A DNA stretch of 64,000 nucleotides from Pelagibacterales bacterium SAG-MED37 (lineage in GTDB: Bacteria > Pseudomonadota > Alphaproteobacteria > Pelagibacterales > Pelagibacteraceae). Numbering within the stretch: position 1 is the first letter of the stretch; each line of letters begins with the position of its first letter. Where the stretch lies: assembly GCA_014653605.1 (NCBI GenBank), contig JACWEG010000004.1:38182-102181 (forward strand), given 5' to 3'. The translations under genes and the position numbers were made by a program. Shown here in pieces: positions 26,948 to 36,343 of this stretch. The notes beneath the pieces were generated by a model. It had not been told where the DNA came from. It worked only from the letters and a program-made list of their open reading frames with translations, and did no database searches.

Positions 26948-29090
26948 TTTTAATCAATCTTAAGTGCAGTTGTTTAGGCTGCATTTTTAATTTAGCTTTA
27001 CCCCTTCCAGATAAGCTCGGGTTATTCATAAAGTATTCATGAGCTGAAAAGGAATCGCTCTTACTATATTTAATTTTTTTGTAATTACCATCAGCATTGA
27101 GCTCCCAGCTCTGATTAGTATCGAGATAATTTGCTAACATTATTTGATCTAAAATCTGTTCATGAACGGTTTCATTTTCAATTGGCACTAGAAGTTCTAC
27201 TCTTCTATTTAAATTTCTTGGCATTAAATCAGCTGAAGATATATATACTTTTGCATTTCTATTAGGCATTTTTTTAGTACCGTTACTAAAACAATAAATT
27301 CTAGAATGCTCCAAAAATCTTCCTATGATACTTTTTACAACTATGTTTTCTGATCTATCTTTAACTCCTGGTCTTAAACAACAAACACCCCTCACAAATA
27401 AATGAATTTTTACACCAGCATTCGAAGCTTCATAAAGTTTATCAATAATTTCTGGATCTACTAAAGAGTTCATTTTTGCCCAAATAGCTGCAAATTTCCC
27501 ATTTTTAGAATTTCTAATTTCAGCATCAATATTTTCATTTAAGGTTTGTCTCATATTTACTGGCGAAATAGAAATTTTATTAAGATTTTTTGGTTTTGCG
27601 TAACCGGTTACATAATTGAAAAACTTTTCAACATCTGATGCCATTTTCTTATCACAACTAAATAAAGATAAATCAGTATAAATTTTAGCATTTACAGGAT
27701 GATAATTGCCGGTTCCTAAATGAAAATAAGTTTGTATTTTTCCTTGTTCTCTTCTTAAAACTAATGATGATTTTGCATGGGTTTTATATTTGGCAAAACC
27801 ATAAACAATTTGGACACCTACTTTTTCTAAACTTCTTGATAGTTGAATATTAGCTTCCTCATCAAATCTAGCTTTAATTTCAATTAAAGCGGTAACTGTT
27901 TTTCCGTTTTCTGCAGCTGTTATTAAAGCTTTAACAATTGGTGAGTCTAGAGTTGTTCTATATAAAGTTTGTTTAATAGCTATAACTTTTTTATCATTTG
28001 CTGCTTGGTTTAGAAATTCAATTACTGAGTCAAATGTTTCAAAAGGATGATGAACAACTAAATCTTTCTTTTTAATAGTTTCAAAAAAATTATCATTATA
28101 TTCTTTTAATCTTTCAACTTCTCTAGGCGTAAAATGCTTAAATCTTAATTTTGGATTTTTTACTTTACATATTTGATCTATATCTTGAATTCCAACAAGG
28201 CCAGCAACATCATAAATATAGTCAGGATTTATGTCTAATTTATTAGTTATAAATCTTACCAATTCGTTATCGCTATTTTCAAGAACCTCTAAACGAACAA
28301 TATCACCCGTTCTACGTCTTTTTAAAGCCAATTCAAAAGATCTAACTAAATCTTCTGCTTCCTCTTGAATCTCTACATCGCTGTCTCTTATTACTCTAAA
28401 AATCATTTTCTTTTCTAAATCATGATCTGGAAAAATTTCATTAGCAAAAAAACTTATTATGTCATCTAGAATAACAAACTTCTTATGATTTTTAGAAGAC
28501 TCTATTTCAATAAATCTAGATAATGCTTTTGGTATTACAATTATTGAGTTTAAAATCCTTTTTTTATTTTTTTTTCTTAACTTCATTACAATTGCTCTTC
28601 CTTGATTGATTATAAATGGAAATGGGTGTGCAGGATCAATTGCCGATGGTGTTAATAAAGGGTAAATCTCTTCTTTAAATATTTCTAGAAGTTTTTTTTT
28701 ATCCTTAGTATTTAAATTTACTGGCTTAACTAAACTGATATTATTTTTTTTTAATTCCATAATCAGTTGAATAAAAATTTTGTTCTGTTTTCTTAATAGA
28801 TTCTTAGTTTCAAGTACTACCTCATCCATTTGTTCTTCAGGTGTCAAACCATCAGAACTTAATGAGTCAACTTCTTGTTTTATTTGGCTATATAATCCTG
28901 CAACACGGACCATAAAAAATTCATCTAGATTAGACCCAGCAATTGATAAAAACTTTACTCTTTCATAAAGAGGATTTTCGATATTTTGCGCCTCTAAAAG
29001 TACTCTGTCGTTGAATTTTAACCAAGAAAGCTCTCTATTTATATATTTAGATTTCAGCTCTTCTTTATGTTGTTTTTTTAAAGCAGTCAT
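26934..29090 (-). CDS. ppk: Polyphosphate kinase 1
   Basis: Makes polyphosphate from ATP. PPK1 features are NRELSWLKFNDRVL at the N-terminus, the autophosphorylated His in KYKTHAKSSLVLRR, and the second His in FLEHSRIYCF. HLGTGNYHPVNAKIYTDLSLF is also conserved. Length 718 aa is normal. It is divergent from the SixA-type gene, with only 13 bases between start codons, and followed by ppx. The polyphosphate pair lies next to the phosphate-uptake operon. Confidence 0.96.
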   Translation of the reverse strand: MTALKKQHKEELKSKYINRELSWLKFNDRVLLEAQNIENPLYERVKFLSIAGSNLDEFFMVRVAGLYSQIKQEVDSLSSDGLTPEEQMDEVVLETKNLLRKQNKIFIQLIMELKKNNISLVKPVNLNTKDKKKLLEIFKEEIYPLLTPSAIDPAHPFPFIINQGRAIVMKLRKKNKKRILNSIIVIPKALSRFIEIESSKNHKKFVILDDIISFFANEIFPDHDLEKKMIFRVIRDSDVEIQEEAEDLVRSFELALKRRRTGDIVRLEVLENSDNELVRFITNKLDINPDYIYDVAGLVGIQDIDQICKVKNPKLRFKHFTPREVERLKEYNDNFFETIKKKDLVVHHPFETFDSVIEFLNQAANDKKVIAIKQTLYRTTLDSPIVKALITAAENGKTVTALIEIKARFDEEANIQLSRSLEKVGVQIVYGFAKYKTHAKSSLVLRREQGKIQTYFHLGTGNYHPVNAKIYTDLSLFSCDKKMASDVEKFFNYVTGYAKPKNLNKISISPVNMRQTLNENIDAEIRNSKNGKFAAIWAKMNSLVDPEIIDKLYEASNAGVKIHLFVRGVCCLRPGVKDRSENIVVKSIIGRFLEHSRIYCFSNGTKKMPNRNAKVYISSADLMPRNLNRRVELLVPIENETVHEQILDQIMLANYLDTNQSWELNADGNYKKIKYSKSDSFSAHEYFMNNPSLSGRGKAKLKMQPKQLHLRLIKSGSN

Positions 29091-29103
29091 ATATTTAGAT
29101 TTT

Positions 29104-29628
29104 ATGTATCAATTATACGTCATGAGACACGCAAAATCTAGTTGGGATGATTTAAGTATTAATGATTTTGATAGACCACTTAGTAAAAGAGGCAAGAAAA
29201 ATGCAAAAATGATTTGTGAATTTTTTGTTAAAAAAAAATTTATATTTGATTATGCATTAATTTCATCATCAAAAAGAACAAAAAAAACTTTTCAAATTTT
29301 GTCCAAGAAAATTAATAAACCAAAAAAAGTTAATTTTTCAAAAGATTTATATTTAGTTGATGAGAATGTAATTACAAAAAAAATTAAAAAAATATCCAGT
29401 GAATATAAATCAATTTTGATTATAAACCATGAACCATCAGTAAAAAATTTAGTACGAAATCTTACAAAAAATCATAATACAAATAATTTTAAACTAATGA
29501 ATTATAAATTCCCAACAGCAGCATTTGCAAAAATTGAGTTTGATATTAAATCCTGGAATGAAGTTGAGAAAAAAGGAGTATTAAAAGAATTTATAAGGCC
29601 CAAAGATCTTCAAGATTCTAAAGAATAA
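29104..29628 (+). CDS. SixA-type histidine phosphatase
   Basis: Small phosphatase of the histidine-phosphatase superfamily with the catalytic RHA motif in MRHAKSSWDD near the N-terminus and a second His in INHEPSVKNLV. I start it at the ATG at 29104 (174 aa). An open frame extends 93 bases upstream, but those codons lie antisense to the first ppk codons and add a non-conserved segment. Its stop overlaps phoB tail to tail by 19 bases. In other bacteria SixA removes phosphate from phosphohistidine in signalling or PTS proteins. Confidence 0.85.
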   Translation: MYQLYVMRHAKSSWDDLSINDFDRPLSKRGKKNAKMICEFFVKKKFIFDYALISSSKRTKKTFQILSKKINKPKKVNFSKDLYLVDENVITKKIKKISSEYKSILIINHEPSVKNLVRNLTKNHNTNNFKLMNYKFPTAAFAKIEFDIKSWNEVEKKGVLKEFIRPKDLQDSKE

Positions 29629-30293
29629 CCAGCTGATCTCACTGTTCTAATTAAAGGTTTTGTATTTTGTATGTTAATTGCTTGTCTTAATCTTCTAATA
29701 TGAACATCTACTGTTCTAGACTCAACATATATATCTTCCCCCCAAACATTATTTAGAAGTTGTTCTCTTGAATAAACTCTTTTTGGATTTTTGATAAAAA
29801 AATCTAATAGTTTAAATTCAGTTGGACCTAAAGTAATTTCTTTATCTTTTCTATAAACTCTTTTTGTAATCCGATCTATTTTTAAATCAGTAAATTCTAC
29901 AATGTCTGATGATGATTGAGGCTTAGATCTTCTCAATAAAGATTTAATTCTAGCATTTAATTCTTTTTGACTAAAAGGTTTAGTTACATAATCATCTGCA
30001 CCTGTATCAAATGCTTTTAATTTGTCTTCTTCCTCCCCTTTTGCAGTTAACATAATGACAGGAATATCATTAAACTTATTATCTTTTTTTAAGTTTTTAC
30101 AAATTTCAACACCAGATAATTCAGGTAACATCCAATCCATTAATATCAAATCTGGGTGTTTTGATTTTATTTGTTTAAGAGCATCTTCTCCATTTTCTGA
30201 ATGACTGACTTTATAACCTTCTTTTTCAAGATTGTACTTTAACAAACTAACAATTGATGCTTCATCTTCAGCTATAAAAACATGAGCTGACAT
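29610..30293 (-). CDS. phoB: Phosphate regulon response regulator PhoB
   Basis: OmpR-family response regulator: receiver domain with phospho-acceptor Asp53 (LILMDWMLPELSG) and the GADDYVTKPFS switch, then a winged-helix domain with LGPTEFKLLDFFIKNPKRVYSR. It activates genes carrying Pho boxes when phosphate is scarce. Length 227 aa is typical. It is the last gene of the pst-pho run, three bases after phoU, while its kinase gene phoR sits four genes upstream of pstB. Confidence 0.94.
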   Translation of the reverse strand: MSAHVFIAEDEASIVSLLKYNLEKEGYKVSHSENGEDALKQIKSKHPDLILMDWMLPELSGVEICKNLKKDNKFNDIPVIMLTAKGEEEDKLKAFDTGADDYVTKPFSQKELNARIKSLLRRSKPQSSSDIVEFTDLKIDRITKRVYRKDKEITLGPTEFKLLDFFIKNPKRVYSREQLLNNVWGEDIYVESRTVDVHIRRLRQAINIQNTKPLIRTVRSAGYSLES

Positions 30294-30296
30294 AAA

Positions 30297-31004
30297 TCAT
30301 TTTTCTCCAGTTACAATTGGCTCAGTGCCCTTAGGTCTGTCACCTTCTAAATATTCACCTTTAACTAAATAAAAAATTTGTTCTGCAACATTCGTAGTAT
30401 GATCACCAATACGCTCAATATTTTTGGTCACAAACAACAAGTGAGTTCCATCCTCTAAATTTTTTTCATTTTCTTTAAGATATTTTATAACTTCTTGCAT
30501 ACAAAGATTTGTTAAATCATCTATTTGCTCATCACTTTCCCAAACATTTACTGCCATTGGCGCAGATCTTTCTAGATAAGAGTCTAATGTTGATTTTAAT
30601 TGTTTTTGAACACTGGTAGATACTCTATTTAATGAATCTACCAAGTTTTTTGGAAGATGTTCATTAAGTAAAAGTGTTCTCTTGGATATATTTTTTGCTA
30701 AATCACCTATTCTTTCTAAATCTGAAGACATTTTCAAAGCTGTTACTGTCTCTCTTAAATCAATTGCCATAGGTTGTCTCAAAGCAATTAAATTTACAAC
30801 TTGTTGTTCAATCAAAGTTTCATATTTATCTATTTTCTCATCATCTTTAATTACTGCTTCCGCAAAGTCGCTATTTCTTGTAGTAATGGCTTGAATTGCT
30901 TTACCCAAAGCTTCCTCGCATGCACTTCCCATTTTAATTATATTAGCATTCAGATTTTTTAGTTCTTCTTCGTAAGATTTAACTGTATGTGGTGCTTCAG
31001 ACAT
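30297..31004 (-). CDS. phoU: Phosphate transport regulator PhoU
   Basis: Negative regulator linking the Pst transporter to PhoR. It is a 235-aa all-helical protein with two PhoU repeats; the metal-binding-type motif SSDLERIGDLAKNIS occurs in the first and NIERIGDHTTNVAE in the second. Its ATG overlaps the pstB stop by one base. The order pstB-phoU-phoB is the usual one. Confidence 0.95.
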   Translation of the reverse strand: MSEAPHTVKSYEEELKNLNANIIKMGSACEEALGKAIQAITTRNSDFAEAVIKDDEKIDKYETLIEQQVVNLIALRQPMAIDLRETVTALKMSSDLERIGDLAKNISKRTLLLNEHLPKNLVDSLNRVSTSVQKQLKSTLDSYLERSAPMAVNVWESDEQIDDLTNLCMQEVIKYLKENEKNLEDGTHLLFVTKNIERIGDHTTNVAEQIFYLVKGEYLEGDRPKGTEPIVTGEK

Positions 31005-31759
31005 TATCCAAACCTCCCGGTTATATAGTCCTGGGTTTTTTTATTATCAGGATTCTTAAATATTTTATCAGTAGATCCATGTTCTATCAATTGTCCTAAG
31101 TGAAAAAAACCTGTATTTTGAGATACACGTGCCGCTTGAGCCATAGAATGAGTTACAATTATTATTGTGTGCTCTTTTTTTAATTCATCAATCAATTCTT
31201 CAATTTGTGCTGTTGCTATAGGATCTAATGCTGAACAAGGCTCATCCATTAATATAACTTCAGGTCTTACAGAAATTGCTCTAGCAATACAAAGTCTTTG
31301 CTGTTGCCCTCCAGATAATCCAGTTCCAGGTTCATGCAACCTATCTTTTACCTCTTCCCATAGTGCAGCTTTTTTTAAGCTAGTTTCAACAATTTCATCC
31401 ATTTCTTGTTTTGATTGAGCTATACCATGAATTGTTGGACCGTAAGATACATTTTCATATAAAGTTTTTGGGAAAGGATTAGGTTTTTGAAAAACCATAC
31501 CAATTTTTTCTCTTAGTCTTACTACATCACAACCTTTATCATTGATATTAAAGTCATTAATTAAAATTTCTCCTTTAACACTGCAGATATCAATTACATC
31601 ATTCATTCTATTAAGACATCTTAGGAAAGTTGATTTACCACAACCAGATGGACCAATTAATGCCGTTACTTGATTTTCCTCAATATCTAAACTTATATTA
31701 AAGAGCGCTTGTTTTTTTCCGTAAAAAACATCAACATCTTTTGCTTTAATCTTTATCAT
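31004..31759 (-). CDS. pstB: Phosphate ABC transporter ATP-binding protein
   Basis: ATPase of the high-affinity phosphate importer. Walker [10 protein letters not shown], signature [14 protein letters not shown] and Walker [14 protein letters not shown] are all present, with the PstB-specific [20 protein letters not shown] start it at the ATG at 31759 (251 aa): it lies one base after the pstA stop and has GGAG five bases upstream. A TTG 21 bases earlier would lengthen it but has no ribosome site. Confidence 0.96.
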   Translation of the reverse strand: MIKIKAKDVDVFYGKKQALFNISLDIEENQVTALIGPSGCGKSTFLRCLNRMNDVIDICSVKGEILINDFNINDKGCDVVRLREKIGMVFQKPNPFPKTLYENVSYGPTIHGIAQSKQEMDEIVETSLKKAALWEEVKDRLHEPGTGLSGGQQQRLCIARAISVRPEVILMDEPCSALDPIATAQIEELIDELKKEHTIIIVTHSMAQAARVSQNTGFFHLGQLIEHGSTDKIFKNPDNKKTQDYITGRFG

Positions 31760-31760
31760 T

Positions 31761-33029
31761 TTAACTCCATTTTTTTTCAAATTTATGTCTAATTATTTGG
31801 GCAAATAAATTCATTGTTATTAAAAAACCAAGTAAGACCATTATACATGCCGAGACTTTTTCTACAAATCCTCTTTCAGCACTTTCAGCCCAAATATAAA
31901 TTTGAACTGGTAAACTTGCAGCAGGATCCATAGGTGATCCAGGTATCGTGTTAACAAAAGCAACCATTCCAATTAAAATGAGGGGTGCAGTTTCTCCTAA
32001 AGCTTGAGCTAAACCAATTATTGTTCCTGATAACGTGCCAGGCATTGAAAGAGGAACAGTATGATGCATTGTGGTTTGCATTCGACTTGCTCCCATAGCA
32101 AGTGCTGCCTCTCTTATACTTGGCGGAACTGCTTTTAAAGATGCTCTGGCAGCTATGATTATTGTTGGTAAAGTCATTAAGGACAAAGTGATACCGCCAA
32201 CTAATGGGGTAGACCTTGGCAATTGAAATATTGCCAATAAAACCCCTAATCCTAATAGACCAAAAACTATAGATGGAACTGCTGCTAAGTTATTTATATT
32301 TACTTCAATAAAATCAGTAAATCTATTTTTAGGGGCAAATTCTTCAAGATAGATTGCTGCTAGAACCGCTACAGGAAAAGCTATCATTAAACAAACAAGT
32401 ATAGAAAAAATTGAGCCCATAAATGAACTTGCTATTCCAGCTAGTTCAGCTTCTCTTGAGTCGGCATTTGTAAAAAAACTAATATTAAATTTACTTTCAA
32501 CCTTACCATTTGCAACAAGTTGATCAAAAATTTTTAATTGATAATCGCTTACTCTTCTTTGATTTTCGGGTAAATCTCTTGGATAGTTTCCTTTAAAAAC
32601 TTGATCTAAATCATCTGAAGCAGTTAAATAAACTTCTTTTGTTTTTCCTATTAAACTAGGGTCATTTAAAAGTTCATTTTTAATTTCTTTTTCGAAGAAA
32701 TAAGACACCATTCTCTTCAATTCATTTTCTTGATCCTCATTGGCATTTAGATCTAAATCAGCCATTGATTTTAATGCTATATCGTAATAATCAGCATCCT
32801 GTAAATCCTCATTAGAAGGGTTTTGTTCTAACATCATTAATTCAGCATCAAAAGTTACTGGAACAATAAGCCAAGTTTTTTGAAAAGCTGAATAGCCAGT
32901 TGAAAAAATTTTGAAAATAAAAATTGTTAAAAATAAAAGTGCCATAAAAATTGCACTTTGACCGTATAAGCGAAATCTCTGCTCAGCCTTGTATCTTTTA
33001 TTTAATAATTGTTCTTTATTTTTATTCAT
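31761..33029 (-). CDS. pstA: Phosphate ABC transporter permease PstA
   Basis: Inner-membrane permease of the phosphate importer. After the first membrane segment (about residues 25-45) there is a soluble insertion of roughly 150 residues, then five membrane segments with the [25 protein letters not shown] coupling motif. The ATG at 33029 has AGAGAG five bases upstream and overlaps the pstC end by eight bases. A TTG 24 bases earlier is open but less likely. The encoded protein is 422 aa, longer than E. coli PstA (about 300 aa) because of the insertion. Confidence 0.94.
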   Translation of the reverse strand: MNKNKEQLLNKRYKAEQRFRLYGQSAIFMALLFLTIFIFKIFSTGYSAFQKTWLIVPVTFDAELMMLEQNPSNEDLQDADYYDIALKSMADLDLNANEDQENELKRMVSYFFEKEIKNELLNDPSLIGKTKEVYLTASDDLDQVFKGNYPRDLPENQRRVSDYQLKIFDQLVANGKVESKFNISFFTNADSREAELAGIASSFMGSIFSILVCLMIAFPVAVLAAIYLEEFAPKNRFTDFIEVNINNLAAVPSIVFGLLGLGVLLAIFQLPRSTPLVGGITLSLMTLPTIIIAARASLKAVPPSIREAALAMGASRMQTTMHHTVPLSMPGTLSGTIIGLAQALGETAPLILIGMVAFVNTIPGSPMDPAASLPVQIYIWAESAERGFVEKVSACIMVLLGFLITMNLFAQIIRHKFEKKWS

Positions 33030-34407
33030 ATTTCTCTCTATATTTTTTAACAACTTTTAAGGCCACAATGTTTAAACAAAGCGTTACTAAAAATAATGAC
33101 ATACCTAAAGCAAAAGCAGCTTGCGTTTTAGGGTCACCAAATGCTTGGTCACCAATTAGAATAACTACAATTTGTGCTGTAATTGTTGAAGTAGATTCTA
33201 ATGGATTTAAAGTTAAATTGGCAGCTAAACCAGAGGCCATAACAACTATCATTGTTTCTCCTATAGCTCTTGAAACACCAAGTAAAATAGATCCAACTAT
33301 CCCCGGCAATGCCGCGGGAAAAATAACTCTCTTGATTGTTTCTGATTTAGTTGCTCCCATAGCATAACTTCCATCTCTTAAACTTTGAGGTACACTTGTA
33401 ATTACATCGTCACTTAAACTTGAAATAAATGGTATGATCATAATGCCCATTACCCCTCCTGCTGCTAAAGCACTTTCAGCTGAAACTTCAAGACCCATTG
33501 AAGTTCCTAATTCTTTCAAAAATGGTCCAACAGTTAGGGCAGCAAAAAAACCATAAACAACCGTTGGTATACCAGCTAAAATTTCAATTAATGGTTTTGC
33601 ATATTGTCTAACTTTAGTTGATGCATATTCAGCTAAATAAATTCCACTCATTAATCCAATTGGGATAGCAACGCACATAGCAATAAATGCAATAAAAAAA
33701 GTACCTGCAAAAATAGGGACTGCTCCAAAAGTATCTGAATACATTGTCGGATCTAAAGCCTCAGAAGAATCTCTAACAAAAGCTTTTGCTGGATACCAGT
33801 GAGTTCCAAAGACAAAATCAAATAATGGAATTACTTTAAAAAAATCTATAGTTTGAAATATAAGTGAAAAAACTATTCCAACAGTAGTTAATATTGCAGC
33901 TAAAGAAGCTGTAAATAAAACTGCGTTCAAAAATTTTTCAACTGGTTCTCTTGTTCTAGAATTAGATGAAATTCTTTTATACGCATAAGCAACTGAAGCA
34001 ATAATTATTGATAATACTATAACAACTTTTGAACTTTGAGCTATTGATCGAAGACTTAAATATTTTTCAGCTGAAGCTTCAATAAAAGGTGTAATTTCTC
34101 CAGTGAATTGCCCTCGAGACAATGCTTTTGTTTTTTCGTATATTAAATTTAATTCATCATCAAGATAACCTTGATTTGAATAATCACTTAAGATTAATAG
34201 TTTTACAATTGTGGGCTCGAAAATTGCCCATAAAGAAAAAATTATAAAGGCTGGTATTGCACACCAGATTGCAAGATAATAACCATAAAATTGTGGTAAT
34301 GCAGTTAATCTTTTTTTTGTAGATTGAATTGTATATGCTTTTTTGCGTCCAAAATAATAACTTGTGAAACCTAGAAGAACAATAAATGTAAATAATATTA
34401 AGTTCAA
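33022..34407 (-). CDS. pstC: Phosphate ABC transporter permease PstC
   Basis: Second permease of the phosphate importer. It is 461 aa, longer than E. coli PstC (about 320 aa), because of an N-terminal extension with extra membrane segments. The core carries DGSYAMGATKSETIKRVIFPAALPG, the coupling motif, and AIGETMIVVMASG. It begins with TTG; AAGGAG lies seven bases upstream, which supports that start. A terminator-like hairpin sits between pstS and this gene, so its expression is probably lower than pstS. Confidence 0.94.
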   Translation of the reverse strand: MNLILFTFIVLLGFTSYYFGRKKAYTIQSTKKRLTALPQFYGYYLAIWCAIPAFIIFSLWAIFEPTIVKLLILSDYSNQGYLDDELNLIYEKTKALSRGQFTGEITPFIEASAEKYLSLRSIAQSSKVVIVLSIIIASVAYAYKRISSNSRTREPVEKFLNAVLFTASLAAILTTVGIVFSLIFQTIDFFKVIPLFDFVFGTHWYPAKAFVRDSSEALDPTMYSDTFGAVPIFAGTFFIAFIAMCVAIPIGLMSGIYLAEYASTKVRQYAKPLIEILAGIPTVVYGFFAALTVGPFLKELGTSMGLEVSAESALAAGGVMGIMIIPFISSLSDDVITSVPQSLRDGSYAMGATKSETIKRVIFPAALPGIVGSILLGVSRAIGETMIVVMASGLAANLTLNPLESTSTITAQIVVILIGDQAFGDPKTQAAFALGMSLFLVTLCLNIVALKVVKKYREKYE

Positions 34408-34440
34408 AGAATCTCCTTTATTGAGGACTGTACTCTTAAT

Positions 34441-34475
34441 TTAAAAAAAAGGGGTCTAAAAAGACCCCCTTTTTA
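34441..34475 (-). terminator. Intrinsic terminator/attenuator between pstS and pstC
   Basis: Seven-base stem GGGGTCT (34451-34457) / AGACCCC (34462-34468) with an AAAA loop. On the minus strand it is followed by a run of eight T (34450-34443). It begins about 30 bases after the pstS stop. Partial read-through would give much binding protein and less permease. The opposite side is A/T rich too, but no plus-strand gene needs it. Confidence 0.85.
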
Positions 34476-34498
34476 ATCATTTGTTAACTGAGGAATAA

Positions 34499-35530
34499 TT
34501 AATTACCCATAGCAACTAGTTTGGTAGCATTAGTTCTAGTTGTTTTATACAACTTAGAGTCTAATGGCACTAAACCAATGTCTGCTAGGTAACCACCTTT
34601 TCCAATAGCTTTCTTCGTTGTGAATTCTTTCACAAACTCATGTAAGCCTGGAATTACTCCAACGTGAGCTTTTTTCACGTAGAAGAATAAAGGTCTAGCA
34701 ACAGCATAACTGTAGTCTTGAATAGACTTCAATGATGGTTGTCCACCATCAATACTTGCTGCTTGCAATTTATCTTTTGCAGCTAGGAAATAACTGAAAC
34801 CAAAGAAACCAAACATATCTTTATCTTGAGTTAGCTTTTGGATGATTAAACTATCATTTTCTCCAACTTCAATAGCAGCACCATCTTCTCTGTAAAGTTT
34901 TTGAGGCTTTTTGTATTTTTTATTTCCAGCTTCAAAACCAGCTTTATAAAGAGCTTTAGCTTCTTTAGTCATACCTTTTTTCATTACTAAAGAATTCCAA
35001 GCATCTCTAGTTCCTGATGTTCCTGGTGGGATCATCACTGAAATTTTTTGTTTTGGTAAACTAGGGTCAATTTGGTCCCAAGTTTTATAAATATTTGGAA
35101 CTAATTTACCATCAACAACAGTATGAGCAGCTAGTGCTAAATACAAATGTTCTTTAGTAAAGTTTACTGGTTTTGCATCTTTGCTGTAAGCTAATGTAAT
35201 ACCATCGTTACCAATTACGATCTCAACGATATCATTCACACCATTTTTCTTACATAGAGCTTTTTCTTTATCTTTCATAGCTCTTGATGCATTTGTAATA
35301 TCTGGATGTTGTTCACCTACACCAGCACAGAATAGTTTAGCTCCACCACCAGTACCAGTAGACTCGATTACAGGAGTTTTAAATCCTGAACCACCAAATC
35401 TTTCAGCAACAACTGTTGCATAAGGGAATACCGTAGAAGAACCAACTATCTTAATTTGATCTCTTGCTTGAGCAACAGTTGCAATTGAAAGTGCAACTAA
35501 AGAAGCAATTACTATAGTTAGTTTTTTCAT
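34499..35530 (-). CDS. pstS: Phosphate-binding protein PstS
   Basis: Periplasmic phosphate receptor of the Pst importer. A signal peptide spans residues 1-22 (ending ATVAQA). The mature protein has IVGSSTVFPYATVVAERF, STGTGGGAKLFC and PPGTSGTRDAWNSLV, the phosphate-coordinating loops. Length 343 aa is typical. A Pho-box-like site lies 70 bases before the start and an intrinsic terminator follows the gene. Confidence 0.96.
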   Translation of the reverse strand: MKKLTIVIASLVALSIATVAQARDQIKIVGSSTVFPYATVVAERFGGSGFKTPVIESTGTGGGAKLFCAGVGEQHPDITNASRAMKDKEKALCKKNGVNDIVEIVIGNDGITLAYSKDAKPVNFTKEHLYLALAAHTVVDGKLVPNIYKTWDQIDPSLPKQKISVMIPPGTSGTRDAWNSLVMKKGMTKEAKALYKAGFEAGNKKYKKPQKLYREDGAAIEVGENDSLIIQKLTQDKDMFGFFGFSYFLAAKDKLQAASIDGGQPSLKSIQDYSYAVARPLFFYVKKAHVGVIPGLHEFVKEFTTKKAIGKGGYLADIGLVPLDSKLYKTTRTNATKLVAMGN

Positions 35531-35600
35531 TATCTTTAATCCTTTCGTTATTTATTAATTAAAAGATGACTGACTCGTATAAATTTATTGAATCTTTAAT

Positions 35601-35629
35601 ATTACAGAATTGTTACACTTTTGTTAAAA
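35601..35629 (-). promoter_or_regulatory. Pho box upstream of pstS
   Basis: On the minus strand three 7-base units at an 11-base period: TTTTAAC (35629-35623), GTGTAAC (35618-35612) and CTGTAAT (35607-35601), separated by AAAA and AATT. This is the layout of a PhoB direct-repeat site (CTGTCAT-N4-CTGTCAT). It ends 70 bases before the pstS start codon. The location before the classic Pho gene calibrates the motif for the rest of the window. Confidence 0.72.
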
Positions 35630-35639
35630 AGATAACTTT

Positions 35640-36248
35640 TTAGTTGTATTTCATTGAGACTATAATCTCTTCATTTTCTGTTTCTAAACCACCTTTACAA
35701 GAAACAGGATTAACTTTATCTTTAAAAGCAAGTTCAGTTGTAGGTCTCAAAATAACTTCAAGTTTTACTAAATTAACCAATTCTTCTAAAACGCTTTGAT
35801 CGTATCGCCACCTTGGCCATGTGCTTGGAGTAGAAAAAACAGATGTTAAATAACTAGTTGCCATAGTAAACCTATAATTACTTAAATTTTCGTTTCTCAA
35901 CAAATGATCTCTAACTGAATTAAATATATTTCTGCATCTAAATGAATCTGACATGTAATTCTCTTTTTTTAAATTCTCATTTACTGGGATTGAAATAATT
36001 AAATCTACTGTATTTCTCCAATAAGAACTGACGACATCCATATATATATCTTCATAGGCCACATCTTTATGTTTTTTTACAGCAGGATAAGAACTCTTTA
36101 AGTCCTCTTCTAATCTAAAGATACCTATGTCAAAAACTGTTAATTGTTGAGTACGTAAAAGAGTAGAAATGTCTTTTGAATATACACTAGTTGTGAAAAA
36201 CAAGATTAAATAAAAAAATATTAAAATATTTTTGAGTATTTTAATCAT
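35640..36248 (-). CDS. Exported protein of unknown function in the pho cluster
   Basis: Not recognised. It is 202 aa with a clear signal peptide (residues 1-24, ending TTSVYSK). The mature part is predicted soluble and periplasmic, with FRLEEDLKSSY, FRCRNIFNSVRDHL and WPRWRYDQSVLEELVNLVKLEV as possible conserved blocks and two cysteines (near 104 and 184) that could form a disulfide. It sits between phoR and pstS. A role in phosphate sensing or capture is suggested only by position. Confidence 0.8.
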   Translation of the reverse strand: MIKILKNILIFFYLILFFTTSVYSKDISTLLRTQQLTVFDIGIFRLEEDLKSSYPAVKKHKDVAYEDIYMDVVSSYWRNTVDLIISIPVNENLKKENYMSDSFRCRNIFNSVRDHLLRNENLSNYRFTMATSYLTSVFSTPSTWPRWRYDQSVLEELVNLVKLEVILRPTTELAFKDKVNPVSCKGGLETENEEIIVSMKYN

Positions 36249-36343
36249 TATAAAAACTTAAATAAAATCTATACACGAATCAATCAAAGAAATGTTAAAG
36301 TTTTCTCAAATAAGGGTTGTAAAATGAAGTTTTTTTTAAATTT

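Noticed and set aside
29011..29103. Longer N-terminus for the SixA-type protein
   Set aside because: It is antisense to the first ppk codons and the catalytic RHA motif expected near the N-terminus fits the ATG at 29104.
36249..36343. Possible Pho box before the exported-protein gene
   Set aside because: A single GTTAAAG-type unit with a poor neighbour; too weak in such A/T-rich sequence.
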